Shown here piece after piece: positions 17,691 through 25,468 of a DNA stretch of 64,000 bases (position 1 is the stretch's first letter; each line of letters starts with the position of its first letter). The position numbers were made by a program, and so were the translations under genes. The stretch covers positions 26,949 to 90,948 of the forward strand of contig JBKECT010000014.1 of the NCBI GenBank assembly GCA_047974855.1, read 5' to 3'. The notes under the pieces are model-generated. The model saw only the letters and a list, made by a program, of their open reading frames with translations, searched no databases and was not told the origin of the DNA. This DNA comes from CAYNRG01 sp047974855. GTDB taxonomy: Bacteria > Bacillota_I > Bacilli_A > Erysipelotrichales > Erysipelotrichaceae.

Positions 17691-18134
17691 ATGAAGAAAA
17701 TAGTAGCAGCAGCAATGATTTTAGGTATAGTTGGGTGTTCATCAGAAAGTGCAAAACCAGCAACGATCGCTTGTACTTATTCGGATAGCAACTTGGGGTA
17801 TCAGTTAGATGATGTTCAAACTGTTGAGGTGGATACAAAAGATCAAGTCACTCATTTTAGCCACACACAAACTCTTTCGGATTGGGAAAGTGAAACAGGA
17901 TATGAGGTTTATTTGGAGTTACAAAAAATAAGCGAGGAAATTGAAAAAGTAGATGCAGAAGAATATGGATATACATTTGAGGCTACTTATGATGATGAAA
18001 GCCAAGTAATTAAAATAGAAACAGTAGTGGATTATGCACAAGTTGTAGAGAAAACAGCTGAAGATTTTGGATTTCCAACAGTAGGGACAGAGTTTGAAAC
18101 GACATTGGAATCAGAGGGATATAACTGCAAATAA
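17691..18134 (+). CDS. Small lipoprotein, paralogue 1 (YehR/DUF1307-like)
   Basis: A 147-aa lipoprotein: signal peptide with lipobox IVGC and lipid-modified Cys16. The mature part has the pattern shared by the two paralogues downstream: TIAC.YSD near the N-terminus, then YDDE..QVI and a C-terminal Cys. It resembles YehR/DUF1307 lipoproteins in length and motif spacing, but that is tentative. AAGGAGAAAGAG precedes the ATG. It has its own terminator. Its upstream sequence differs from that of copies 2 and 3. Function unknown; surface-exposed. Confidence 0.8.
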   Translation: MKKIVAAAMILGIVGCSSESAKPATIACTYSDSNLGYQLDDVQTVEVDTKDQVTHFSHTQTLSDWESETGYEVYLELQKISEEIEKVDAEEYGYTFEATYDDESQVIKIETVVDYAQVVEKTAEDFGFPTVGTEFETTLESEGYNCK

Positions 18135-18154
18135 AAAAGGCGAAAGCCTTTTTT
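18133..18154 (+). terminator. Terminator of lipoprotein 1
   Basis: AAAAAAGGC, GAAA, GCCTTTTTT. Confidence 0.9.
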
Positions 18155-18231
18155 ATTTTAAAAGTTTTAAAAATGAAGCAATAGTTTAAGTGATAATTAG
18201 GATACTCTTTGATCAAATATTGTAAGGGAAA

Positions 18232-18468
18232 TTATCTTACCATTGGATTGTTTTCATCTTCATCTGTCCAAATATGAATTGGGGAATCCATTGGATCAAC
18301 ATTTTTGAAATATTCCATTAGTTCTTCGTGTTCTTCACAGGCGATCATCATCATTCTCATGGATTCTAGTTGGGAAATTTCTGTTGTGGTAAGTGTAGAA
18401 ACCATTTTAAAATCTTTTATAAATTGGTTGTAAATCTTGTAATAAGGATTTTCTTCTGAGACTTTCAT
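18232..18468 (-). CDS. Hypothetical 78-aa protein
   Basis: A 78-residue acidic, soluble protein that I do not recognise. It has a Met-rich centre (ESMRMMMIACEEHEELMEYF). It is supported as a gene by an excellent ribosome-binding site (AAAGGAGG, 7 nt spacing) and a promoter on the minus strand. It is transcribed away from lipoprotein 2, sharing the palindrome-bearing intergenic region, so the two may be co-regulated. Confidence 0.65.
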   Translation of the reverse strand: MKVSEENPYYKIYNQFIKDFKMVSTLTTTEISQLESMRMMMIACEEHEELMEYFKNVDPMDSPIHIWTDEDENNPMVR

Positions 18469-18508
18469 TTTTTTCCTCCTTTGCCTTTATTTAAGTCTTT
18501 CTCTATTT

Positions 18509-18536
18509 AGTATATCATATTTAATTGTTTTGTCAG
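18509..18536 (-). promoter_or_regulatory. Promoter of the 78-aa gene
   Basis: On the minus strand: CTGACA (18536-18531), a 16-nt spacer and TATACT (18514-18509). Confidence 0.65.
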
Positions 18537-18559
18537 CAACATTATGCAGACGGGTTATT

Positions 18560-18593
18560 CTGTAATGAGTTACAGAACTTTCTGGTTAAAGTT
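18560..18593. promoter_or_regulatory. Operator-like double inverted repeat upstream of lipoprotein 2
   Basis: A perfect 16-bp palindrome CTGTAATGAGTTACAG (18560-18575; arms CTGTAA/TTACAG) directly abuts a second inverted repeat, AACTTT..AAAGTT (18576-18593), whose end overlaps the -35 of lipoprotein 2. The same layout recurs at 19178-19210. Position and conservation suggest a repressor or activator site. Confidence 0.6.
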
Positions 18594-18619
18594 GCTAAAA
18601 AAATAAAGTGTGCTAAAAT
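18592..18619 (+). promoter_or_regulatory. Promoter of lipoprotein 2
   Basis: TTGCTA (18592-18597), a 16-nt spacer and TAAAAT (18614-18619). Confidence 0.65.
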
Positions 18620-18650
18620 AGTATAGTGTCGAAAATAAAAGGAGAAAAAA

Positions 18651-19100
18651 ATGAAAAAAATAGTAGCAGTATTTATGGTTTTAGGGATGGTTGGATGCTC
18701 ATCAACAAGTACAACACCATCAACAACAATCGCTTGTTCTTATTCAGATGACAGCCAAGGGTTTTTAATGAATGAAAATCCAGTAGCAGTAGTAGATGCA
18801 GAAGATCAACTGGTTAGCTTGAAGATAGAAACACAATTATCAACATGGGCAGAAGGATCAGAGATTGGGTATACAGAGTATTCGGAAGCGCTTAAAACGT
18901 TAAATATGGAAGAGATGCCGGAAGAATACGCCGGGTATACAGTGGAAGAAACATATGATGACGAAAATCAAATTATTGATATAGTGTTGGAAGTTGATTA
19001 TGCAACGCTTGCAGAAGAAGCTATTGAAGCATTAGAACTTCCAACAACTGGCTCAGAAATAAAAGAGTTAGTAGAAGCATCGGGACATGTCTGCGAATAA
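18651..19100 (+). CDS. Small lipoprotein, paralogue 2
   Basis: A 149-aa lipoprotein, near-identical to copy 3 in its signal peptide (MKKIVAVFMVLGMVGC, lipidated Cys16) and in TIACSYSDDSQGF. It shares QLSTW, GYTEYSE, YDDENQ and ATLAE with copy 3 and less with copy 1. AAAAGGAGAAAA precedes the ATG. Upstream lies the palindrome and promoter that are repeated before copy 3. The locus looks like a recent tandem duplication of a promoter-gene-terminator unit. Confidence 0.8.
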   Translation: MKKIVAVFMVLGMVGCSSTSTTPSTTIACSYSDDSQGFLMNENPVAVVDAEDQLVSLKIETQLSTWAEGSEIGYTEYSEALKTLNMEEMPEEYAGYTVEETYDDENQIIDIVLEVDYATLAEEAIEALELPTTGSEIKELVEASGHVCE

Positions 19101-19103
19101 AGG

Positions 19104-19122
19104 AAAGGCGAATAGCCTTTTT
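19104..19122 (+). terminator. Terminator of lipoprotein 2
   Basis: AAAGGC, GAATA, GCCTTTTT. Confidence 0.8.
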
Positions 19123-19177
19123 CTTTATATTTATCCTTTAAAACATTTGCCAGCAACATTGCACAAGCGAGTTTATT

Positions 19178-19210
19178 CTGTAATGAGTTACAGGACTTTC
19201 CGGTTAAAGT
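19178..19210. promoter_or_regulatory. Second copy of the double inverted repeat
   Basis: The 16-bp palindrome at 19178-19193 is identical to the one at 18560-18575. It is followed by ACTTT..AAAGT (19195-19210) overlapping the -35. The surrounding 120 bp are a diverged duplicate of 18530-18650. Confidence 0.6.
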
Positions 19211-19238
19211 TGTCAAAAAAAATAGAATGTGCTAAAAT
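19210..19238 (+). promoter_or_regulatory. Promoter of lipoprotein 3
   Basis: TTGTCA (19210-19215), a 17-nt spacer and TAAAAT (19233-19238). Confidence 0.65.
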
Positions 19239-19270
19239 GGTATAGCATTGAAAATAAAAGGAGAAAGAGA

Positions 19271-19714
19271 ATGAAAAAAATAGTAGCAGTATTCATGGTT
19301 TTAGGGATGGTTGGATGCTCATCAGCAAATACAACAACAATTGCTTGTTCTTATTCAGATGACAGCCAAGGGTTTTTAACGGATGACGTTCTGACAGTGG
19401 TTGCAGATGCAGAAGATCAAATTGTTAGCTTAGGGCAAGAAACACAATTATCAACATGGACAGAAGAATCAGGGATTGGGTATACAGAGTATTCGGAGTT
19501 GATTAAAGCGTATGCCGAAGAAGACAATGCAACGGCAGCAGAATACGGATATACACTAGCAACGACATATGATGATGAAAATCAAGTTATTGCTATTTCA
19601 ATTATGTATGAGTATGCAACGCTTGCAGAAGGAACTATTGAAGAATTATATCTTCCAACAACCGGAGCAGAGGCAAAAGAAACATTAGAATCAGCAGGAT
19701 ATGTCTGCGAATAA
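19271..19714 (+). CDS. Small lipoprotein, paralogue 3
   Basis: A 147-aa lipoprotein with lipidated Cys16, closest to copy 2. I chose ATG 19271 because AAAAGGAGAAAG precedes it and the signal peptide matches copy 2 exactly; in-frame codons extend upstream to 19229 without support. All three copies keep a Cys near the mature N-terminus (TIAC) and a Cys at or next to the C-terminus, a possible disulfide. The same hairpin-type terminator follows. Confidence 0.8.
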   Translation: MKKIVAVFMVLGMVGCSSANTTTIACSYSDDSQGFLTDDVLTVVADAEDQIVSLGQETQLSTWTEESGIGYTEYSELIKAYAEEDNATAAEYGYTLATTYDDENQVIAISIMYEYATLAEGTIEELYLPTTGAEAKETLESAGYVCE

Positions 19715-19717
19715 AGG

Positions 19718-19738
19718 AAAGGCGAATAGCCTTTTTTT
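19718..19738 (+). terminator. Terminator of lipoprotein 3
   Basis: AAAGGC, GAATA, GCCTTTTTTT. Confidence 0.85.
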
Positions 19739-19839
19739 ATTTAGAAGTGCAAAAAGGATAAAGTGTGATAAAATAATAGAGAAATAAAAGAAAAAGATTA
19801 TAAGATTAACACAAAATTCACCACAGGAGGATGGGATTG

Positions 19840-20343
19840 ATGTTTAAAGAAATCAAATCAAGCGAATTAGATAAGAATATTTTTGAAATGATAGCGAAAG
19901 AGTGGGCTATTATTACCGTTCAAGCTGATCAGAAAGTCAATGCAATGACAGCAAGTTGGCTTCAAATGGGTCATCTTTGGAATAAGGATGTTGTGACTGT
20001 TTATGTAAGGCCGCAACGTTATACTAATGATTTTATAAAGAAGGAAGAGACCTTTTCAGTTGCTTTTTTTGGAGAAGGATATCGCAAGGAATTAGCCTAT
20101 CTTGGTGTAGCGACAGGACGAGAAGAGGATAAATTAGAACATTGCCAGATGAGCACAACATTGTGGGATAATGTTCCGATTATTGAGCAAGCTGAAGTGG
20201 TTTTTGTGTGCAAGAAATTATATCAAGGACAATTGAACAAAGAAAAATTTTTAGATGAAGACGTAAGAGAAACTTGTTATGAAAAAGATGATTTTCATCA
20301 CGCATATGTTGCTGAGATTGTCCATGTTTTAGTTAAAGTTTAG
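19840..20343 (+). CDS. Flavin reductase-like FMN-binding protein
   Basis: A 167-aa protein with the split-barrel fold of flavin reductases (FMN-binding). The family pattern is seen in AIITVQADQKVNAMTASWLQ and VYVRPQRYTNDFIKKEETFSVAFF. Substrate unknown. I chose ATG 19840, spaced 9 nt from AGGAGG (19825-19830); the ATG at 19831 touches that site. Monocistronic by spacing, between the lipoprotein cluster and the lysine transporter. Confidence 0.82.
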   Translation: MFKEIKSSELDKNIFEMIAKEWAIITVQADQKVNAMTASWLQMGHLWNKDVVTVYVRPQRYTNDFIKKEETFSVAFFGEGYRKELAYLGVATGREEDKLEHCQMSTTLWDNVPIIEQAEVVFVCKKLYQGQLNKEKFLDEDVRETCYEKDDFHHAYVAEIVHVLVKV

Positions 20344-20371
20344 ATGTTTGGATGTTGTGATTAAAAAAATG

Positions 20372-20400
20372 TTGACAAAAAATAATTTAAAGTGTATTGT
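20372..20400 (+). promoter_or_regulatory. Promoter of lysine-riboswitch operon
   Basis: TTGACA (20372-20377), a 17-nt spacer and TATTGT (20395-20400), about 20 nt before the riboswitch. Confidence 0.75.
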
Positions 20401-20416
20401 AAGACTTATAAAAATT

Positions 20417-20620
20417 GTATAGAGGTAGCGGTGTAGAAAAGTATTCTGTGGAGTTGGCAAACGAAGAAGCAGAGGAAAGGCAATCATCGCCGAATAAGTT
20501 TTTTGGCAAAAAAGCTTATGGGGTTATAGGAAATACTTATAACACTCCTTCGTAAGAAGTGGCGCTATTTATCAACGGATAATTTAAATTATCGTATGAC
20601 AATAGCTCATACGATTTTTA
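20417..20620 (+). promoter_or_regulatory. Lysine riboswitch (L box) with terminator
   Basis: Conserved L-box blocks occur in order: ATAGAGGTAGCGG, an AGTA segment, GAGGAAAGG, ATCGCCGAA and a 3' closing strand GGCGCTATTTATC. The expression platform is a terminator at 20591-20620: ATCGTATGA, loop CAATAGC, TCATACGAT then TTTTTA. Lysine binding should favour termination and switch off the transporter downstream. Confidence 0.87.
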
Positions 20621-20643
20621 TTTGAAAGAAAGAGGGATATAAA

Positions 20644-21468
20644 ATGAGAAAAGCAGTAGGAATTATGGCAGTATTAATGTTAATGGCTGGATGTTCTAGC
20701 TCAGCACCAGAAACAACACCAGAAATAACACAAGATGTTTTAACAGTAGGAATGGAATGTAACTATGCACCATTTAACTGGTCTCAAGCAGAAGCGACAG
20801 AAGGAGCAGTGGCGATATCTGAGGTGGATTATTGTGATGGCTATGATGTTGCGATGGCACAAAATTTAGCTGGTCAATTAGGAATGACACTTGTTGTCAA
20901 AGCAATTGCTTGGGAAGGGTTAATTCCGGCATTGAATAATGGTGAAATTGATTTGATTATTGCGGGGATGACCCAAACAGAGGAGCGACTGGAAGCTGTT
21001 AACTTCACCACACCATACTATGAATCACAAATGGTTATGATCGTTCGTGCATCAGACACTGATTTAGTTACAGCAACATCCATTCAAAATTTCACAGGTA
21101 AAAAAGTATTGGGGCAAATTAACACATTATATGATGATATCATTGAACAAATCGTAGGTGTTAATCATGCGACTCCGCTTGCGACCTATCCACGAATGGT
21201 TTTATCACTTCAACAAGGGGAAGTAGATGCCTTAACTGCAGAACTTCCTGTAGCGCAAGGGGTTGTAGCGGCAAATCCAGATTTAACGATTGTAACATTT
21301 GAAGATGGTATGGGATTTGTAGCGGATACCACAGTATCAATCGCAGTAGCGAAAGATAATACAGTATTACTTGATCGTGTTCAGGTAGCATTAGACAATA
21401 TCAGCGAAGAAACAAGAGTTCAATTAATGCAAGATGCAACTAGTCGTCAACCGGCGATAGGTGAGTAA
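20644..21468 (+). CDS. Amino-acid ABC transporter substrate-binding lipoprotein (lysine predicted)
   Basis: A 274-aa lipoprotein of the polar amino acid family (SBP_bac_3): lipobox LMAGC with Cys17, then family motifs YAPFNW, GYDVAMAQNLAGQLG, WEGLIPALNNGEIDLIIAGMTQT. It delivers its ligand to the permease next to it. Lysine is inferred from the lysine riboswitch in its leader. Its stop overlaps the next start by 1 nt. Confidence 0.9.
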   Translation: MRKAVGIMAVLMLMAGCSSSAPETTPEITQDVLTVGMECNYAPFNWSQAEATEGAVAISEVDYCDGYDVAMAQNLAGQLGMTLVVKAIAWEGLIPALNNGEIDLIIAGMTQTEERLEAVNFTTPYYESQMVMIVRASDTDLVTATSIQNFTGKKVLGQINTLYDDIIEQIVGVNHATPLATYPRMVLSLQQGEVDALTAELPVAQGVVAANPDLTIVTFEDGMGFVADTTVSIAVAKDNTVLLDRVQVALDNISEETRVQLMQDATSRQPAIGE

Positions 21469-22229
21469 TGGATTTTAAAATTATTTGGGAAATTATTAAT
21501 AAAGACTATGCTTCAATTTTATTAGGAGTAAAAAACACATTAATAGTAGCCCTTGTAGGAACTGTGATTGGCTTGTGTATAGGATTAATGGTTGGTGGAA
21601 TTAAGGCGATTAAAGTGGATGATTCAGCATCTGCACCAGTTAAAATTATTAAGAAAATATATGATGTCATATCAACAATCTATATTGAAGTTTTTCGAGG
21701 AACACCAATGATGATTCAAGCGGTATTTATTTATTATGCTTTACTTAAGGTGTTGAATTGGACGCCACTTATAGCGGGGATGTTTGTCATATCGGTCAAT
21801 ACCGGCGCATATATGTCGGAAATCATCCGTTCAGGAATTCAATCGGTGGACAAAGGTCAAACTGAAGCGGCTCGTTCCCTTGGAATGAGCAACATTCAAA
21901 CCATGTTGTTAGTGGTTTTGCCACAAGCAATACGCAATGCATTCCCTGCTATTGGGAATGAATTCATCGTAAATATTAAAGATAGTTCAGTTTTATCTAT
22001 TATTACGATTACTGAATTAATGTTTCAAGGAACAAGAATCGCAGGAAGAAATTATCGCTTTACAGAAACCTATTTTGTGATTGCTTGCGTTTACTTAACG
22101 TTAACTTTGACGATGAGCTTAATTTTAAAATTTATTGAAAAAAGAATGAACAAAACAAAAACAAGTTACCCACAGTCAATGACATCAACTGCAGGCATGA
22201 AAATTGCTACACAAGGAGATTCAAAATGA
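21468..22229 (+). CDS. Amino-acid ABC transporter permease
   Basis: A 253-aa HisM/GlnP-type permease with several membrane spans and the EAA loop [10 protein letters not shown] that docks on the ATPase; [13 protein letters not shown] is also typical. Position between binding protein and ATPase gives a complete importer. It overlaps the ATPase gene by 4 nt. Confidence 0.93.
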   Translation: MDFKIIWEIINKDYASILLGVKNTLIVALVGTVIGLCIGLMVGGIKAIKVDDSASAPVKIIKKIYDVISTIYIEVFRGTPMMIQAVFIYYALLKVLNWTPLIAGMFVISVNTGAYMSEIIRSGIQSVDKGQTEAARSLGMSNIQTMLLVVLPQAIRNAFPAIGNEFIVNIKDSSVLSIITITELMFQGTRIAGRNYRFTETYFVIACVYLTLTLTMSLILKFIEKRMNKTKTSYPQSMTSTAGMKIATQGDSK

Positions 22230-22963
22230 CAAAAATAGTAGAAATAAAGGATGTTCATAAACATTTTGGACAATTAGAAGTGTTAAAAGGAATTAATTTT
22301 TCAGTTAATGAAAATGAAGTGGTTTGCTTAATTGGTGCATCTGGGAGTGGCAAGTCAACAATGCTTCGCTGTATTAACCTTTTGGAAAAACCAGATCAGG
22401 GAAAAATTCTTGTGCATGGTAAAAATATCTTAGAAGAGAAAGATATTAACCAATATCGAACAAAGGTAGGCATGGTGTTCCAACAGTTTAATTTATTTAG
22501 TAACATGAGTGTCCTGAAAAATTGTGTGATTGCTCAAATGAAAGTGCTTCATCGCAGCGAAAAAGAAGCTAAGGAAAAAGCAATGATGTACTTGAAGAAA
22601 GTAGGGATGGATAGTTTCGCTCATGCGGCAAGTACCACTCTTTCTGGTGGTCAGAAACAAAGGGTAGCAATCGCAAGAGCGCTGTGTATGGAACCTGAAG
22701 TTTTACTTTTTGATGAGCCAACTTCAGCATTGGACCCTGAGATAGTGGAAGAAGTATTAACGGTTATTAAAACATTAGCCCAAGAAGGGTTGACGATGAT
22801 TATTGTTACTCATGAAATGGCTTTTGCAAAAGATGTGGCAAATCGTGTCATTTTTATGGACAAAGGAGTTCTTGAAGAAGAGGGAACACCTGAGCAAATT
22901 TTTGAAAATCCACAAAAAGAGAGAACAAAAATATTCCTGAAACGGATTATTCGAAATCAATAG
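22226..22963 (+). CDS. Amino-acid ABC transporter ATP-binding protein
   Basis: A 245-aa GlnQ-type ATPase: Walker [10 protein letters not shown] (37-45), signature LSGGQKQR, Walker [14 protein letters not shown] and the switch His in TVIVTHE-like IIVTHEMAF. Powers the riboswitch-controlled importer. A terminator follows. Confidence 0.95.
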   Translation: MTKIVEIKDVHKHFGQLEVLKGINFSVNENEVVCLIGASGSGKSTMLRCINLLEKPDQGKILVHGKNILEEKDINQYRTKVGMVFQQFNLFSNMSVLKNCVIAQMKVLHRSEKEAKEKAMMYLKKVGMDSFAHAASTTLSGGQKQRVAIARALCMEPEVLLFDEPTSALDPEIVEEVLTVIKTLAQEGLTMIIVTHEMAFAKDVANRVIFMDKGVLEEEGTPEQIFENPQKERTKIFLKRIIRNQ

Positions 22964-22964
22964 T

Positions 22965-22996
22965 AAACAAAAACAAGTTAAATCTTGTTTTTGTTT
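22965..22996 (+). terminator. Terminator of the lysine transporter operon
   Basis: AAACAAAAACAAG, TTAAAT, CTTGTTTTTGTTT. A long A/T-rich stem ending in T residues. Confidence 0.75.
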
Positions 22997-23013
22997 TAGT
23001 TTATGAAAAGGCA

Positions 23014-23041
23014 TTGACATTTCGGGGGGGGGTGAGATAAT
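23014..23041 (+). promoter_or_regulatory. Promoter with G9 tract in the spacer (possible phase variation)
   Basis: Consensus TTGACA (23014-23019) and GATAAT (23036-23041) are separated by 16 nt, of which nine are an unbroken run of G (23024-23032). In this AT-rich DNA no other G run of this length was seen. Gain or loss of one G would change spacing to 17 or 15 nt and so promoter strength, as in known poly-G promoter switches. Confidence 0.6.
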
Positions 23042-23068
23042 GGAACATATAGCATATAGGAGGATAAT

Positions 23069-23569
23069 ATGAAAACAGTAACATTTGCATCATCACTTAT
23101 TACATACTATTTAAAAGGGGAAGTTAATGTTGACCAAAATTTTGTTAAATTCAAAATACCAAACACAATTTTAGGATTAATTCCACTAGGTCAAGCTCAG
23201 CGAACTATACCCTCAAACCAAATTTCATCGGTAGACTCAAGTTTTTCTCTATCAATCAAAGAAGTTCTTGTTGGTGTTTTGCTATTTTTTGTAGGGCTCT
23301 CACTTTCAGGGGATAGTGTTCTATGGGGGCTCATTTTAATGGCGGCAGGGGTTGCTCAGATTATTGGGGCATTCAATACGTTTGTGCTGGTTCATACAAC
23401 ATCAGGTGGGACACTTGTTTTAGACTTTTTGATTTTTGAAAAAAATAAAGTACAGGAAGTAGAAGCAATGATAAACAACGTTATCTCTGGAAGAATGGAT
23501 GATACTAACGTTCGAACTCACACAGAAAAACAAACTAGCGACATCGTGGATGCGATAAACAAGAAATAA
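23069..23569 (+). CDS. Small membrane protein with PH-like flanks (hypothetical)
   Basis: A 166-aa protein I cannot name. Residues 1-55 read like a beta-rich domain (YYLKGEVNVDQNFVKFKIPNT), followed by two membrane segments (about 68-84 and 86-108), more beta strands (FVLVHTTSGGTLVLDFLIF) and a polar tail. The layout resembles small bacterial PH-domain membrane proteins. AGGAGG is 8 nt upstream of the ATG. It lies alone between two transporter operons, behind the poly-G promoter. Confidence 0.72.
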   Translation: MKTVTFASSLITYYLKGEVNVDQNFVKFKIPNTILGLIPLGQAQRTIPSNQISSVDSSFSLSIKEVLVGVLLFFVGLSLSGDSVLWGLILMAAGVAQIIGAFNTFVLVHTTSGGTLVLDFLIFEKNKVQEVEAMINNVISGRMDDTNVRTHTEKQTSDIVDAINKK

Positions 23570-23581
23570 CAAAAATACAAT

Positions 23582-23608
23582 AAAGGCATTTTGTGAGAGT
23601 GCCTTTTA
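23582..23608 (+). terminator. Terminator of the membrane protein gene
   Basis: AAAGGCA, an 11-nt loop, TGCCTTTT. Confidence 0.75.
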
Positions 23609-23719
23609 TTATGCCAATAATTGATATTTAATGATACAAATTAGCAAGCTTAAAAAATGATTGGTAATACAAGATAGAGAAATATAATTAAAAGAAATGT
23701 CAAAATAAAAAAATTAGGG

Positions 23720-23748
23720 TTGACATAGAAAAAACTTTGATGTAAACT
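23720..23748 (+). promoter_or_regulatory. T-box operon promoter
   Basis: TTGACA (23720-23725), a 17-nt spacer and TAAACT (23743-23748). Confidence 0.75.
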
Positions 23749-23754
23749 AAAAAA

Positions 23755-23981
23755 AATTGATGATGAAGAGTAGTAATTTGGATTAGATGTAAAAGAGAGC
23801 TCATAAATGGTGAAAATGAGACATCGAAAACAAATGAAACGAGCTTCGGAGATTCACTGTATGATAGTAAAGTGGATGTATCCCTGCATTAAAGGGAAGC
23901 TGACCTAGTGGAAAACATTAGGTAATTTGAGTGGTACCGCGGATGATTTCGTCTCTATAGTTTTTATAGAGGCGTTTTTTA
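23755..23981 (+). promoter_or_regulatory. T-box leader with antiterminator and terminator
   Basis: Stem I carries the AGTA motif (in GAGTAGTAA) and AGAGAG; the T-box sequence TGGTACCGCGG spans 23932-23942. The terminator is GTCTCTATA..TATAGAGGC plus six T (23951-23980). In stem I the specifier loop between CAAA and CTTC reads TGAAACGAG; by the rule GAA-codon-A the specifier is ACG (23839-23841, Thr), with AAC (Asn) as an alternative by one-base shift. The TGGT expects a tRNA with discriminator A. Uncharged tRNA should turn on the transporter downstream. Confidence 0.88.
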
Positions 23982-24014
23982 TTGGAAATTAGAAACCAAA
24001 AGGAGGAAAAGAAA

Positions 24015-24788
24015 ATGAAAAAATTGGGGCTAATGTTGGTAATGACAAGTTTATTGGTGGGGTGTACTTCAACATCTGAAACAAATGAAGTGACAAGTTG
24101 GTCAGAGAGTTTAATTCAAGAAAATGTGATTTCTATTGGAGTTGCACCAGACTATCCACCATATGAAAGCTTAAGTGCAACGGGAGAATTAGAAGGATTT
24201 GATATCGACTTTATGAATGCTGTTTTAGAAGCAATCAATGAAAATAACGATGGGGAGTATACGATCGAATGGGTTCAACTTGAATTTTCAACAATTATTA
24301 CTTCAATGCAAATGGGACAGTTGGACTTAGGGGTTTCTGGATTTACTTATGATGAAGAAAGAGATGTTCTTTTCTCGACACCGTACATTGATAGTTCAAC
24401 ACTTGTTGTGACTAATGCATCATCAGAAATCAAAAGCCTTGCTGATTTAGAAGGGAAAGTAATCGGAGCGCAGTTAGGGTCAACCGGAGAAGCAGCTGCT
24501 AAAGAAATTGCAAATGCTGAAGTTATTGGTGTGGGAAATGTTAATATTCTAATGGAGTCATTAAAAACTAATGCGTACGATGCGGTTGTGTTAGATCAAG
24601 GAGTTGCGATGAGTTATGTGGAAAATGCAGGGTTTGTATTAATTGATGAGGCACTAATTGATGACAGCATGTATGTTGTGGCAAAAACAGATAAAACACT
24701 ATTAATGGATGAAATTAATGCAGCAATTGAAACAGTAAAAGCAAGTGATAAATACCAAGAGTTGTTAGAAAAATGGGGACTAAAATAG
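24015..24788 (+). CDS. Amino-acid ABC transporter substrate-binding lipoprotein (T-box controlled)
   Basis: A 257-aa SBP_bac_3 lipoprotein: lipobox LLVGC with Cys17, then VAPDYPPYES, FDIDFMNAVLEAI, MGQLDLGVSGFTYDEER. I chose ATG 24015, 8 nt after AGGAGG; in-frame codons to 23982 lie in the terminator. The amino acid is predicted by the T-box specifier (perhaps Thr), not by the protein. Confidence 0.9.
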   Translation: MKKLGLMLVMTSLLVGCTSTSETNEVTSWSESLIQENVISIGVAPDYPPYESLSATGELEGFDIDFMNAVLEAINENNDGEYTIEWVQLEFSTIITSMQMGQLDLGVSGFTYDEERDVLFSTPYIDSSTLVVTNASSEIKSLADLEGKVIGAQLGSTGEAAAKEIANAEVIGVGNVNILMESLKTNAYDAVVLDQGVAMSYVENAGFVLIDEALIDDSMYVVAKTDKTLLMDEINAAIETVKASDKYQELLEKWGLK

Positions 24789-24790
24789 GT

Positions 24791-25468
24791 ATGACTTTAG
24801 AGTCAATGATTACCGCTGAGACATTATCGTTTATGTTGAATGGGGCACTTATCTCACTAACCATTGCGTTATGTGCCTTTGTTGTTGGGATTGCGTTAGG
24901 GATTGTTGGAGCTTCAATGAGAATTTCAAAAAATAAAGTTCTTCGGGCTTGTGGAAGAATTTATGTTGAAGTTATTCGAGGAACACCAATGCTCCTTCAA
25001 ATTTTGTTTCTTTATTTAGGGTTTCCTGCAATATACACCATGATTACAGGTGGTGTAATTCGTCTAAACCCTTATGTTGTCGGAACGGTTGCAATTAGTA
25101 TTAATAGTGGAGCTTATGCTACGGAACTTATTCGTGGTGGCATCTTATCTATCGACAAAGGGCAATGGGAAGCTGCGAAAACATTGGGGATGTCAAATAA
25201 GTTGACGATGAGAAAAATTATTCTTCCTCAAGCATTTAAAATTATTTTACCGCCACTTGTTTCTGAGTTTATTGTACTGATTAAGGATTCGTGCCTTATT
25301 TCAACAATAGGAGGAGTGGAGCTTTTGCAGTCTGCTCAAATATTGGGGGTTCAACATTACAATTATCTACCGTTTTTAGTGGCTGCCTCTATCATGTATT
25401 TAATTATGACAAGTGTTGTTTCTGTGATTGCTGGAAGGGTTGAAAAAAAGGTGATGAGTTATGATTAA
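24791..25468 (+). CDS. Amino-acid ABC transporter permease (T-box operon)
   Basis: A permease of about 225 aa of the HisM type: YVEVIRGTPMLLQ and EAAKTLGMSN (EAA loop). The start is uncertain: ATG 24791 lies 3 nt past the preceding stop with only a weak ribosome-binding site (GGGGACT), and an in-frame ATG at 24773 overlaps the binding-protein gene. It overlaps the ATPase start by 8 nt. Confidence 0.9.
   Translation: MTLESMITAETLSFMLNGALISLTIALCAFVVGIALGIVGASMRISKNKVLRACGRIYVEVIRGTPMLLQILFLYLGFPAIYTMITGGVIRLNPYVVGTVAISINSGAYATELIRGGILSIDKGQWEAAKTLGMSNKLTMRKIILPQAFKIILPPLVSEFIVLIKDSCLISTIGGVELLQSAQILGVQHYNYLPFLVAASIMYLIMTSVVSVIAGRVEKKVMSYD

Noticed and set aside
18998..19216. Minus-strand frame between lipoproteins 2 and 3, as a duplicate of the 78-aa gene
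   Set aside because: It covers the end of lipoprotein 2 and shares no sequence with the 78-aa protein.
23835..23942. Possible tRNA gene
   Set aside because: The GGTACC and hairpins belong to the T-box leader; no cloverleaf forms.
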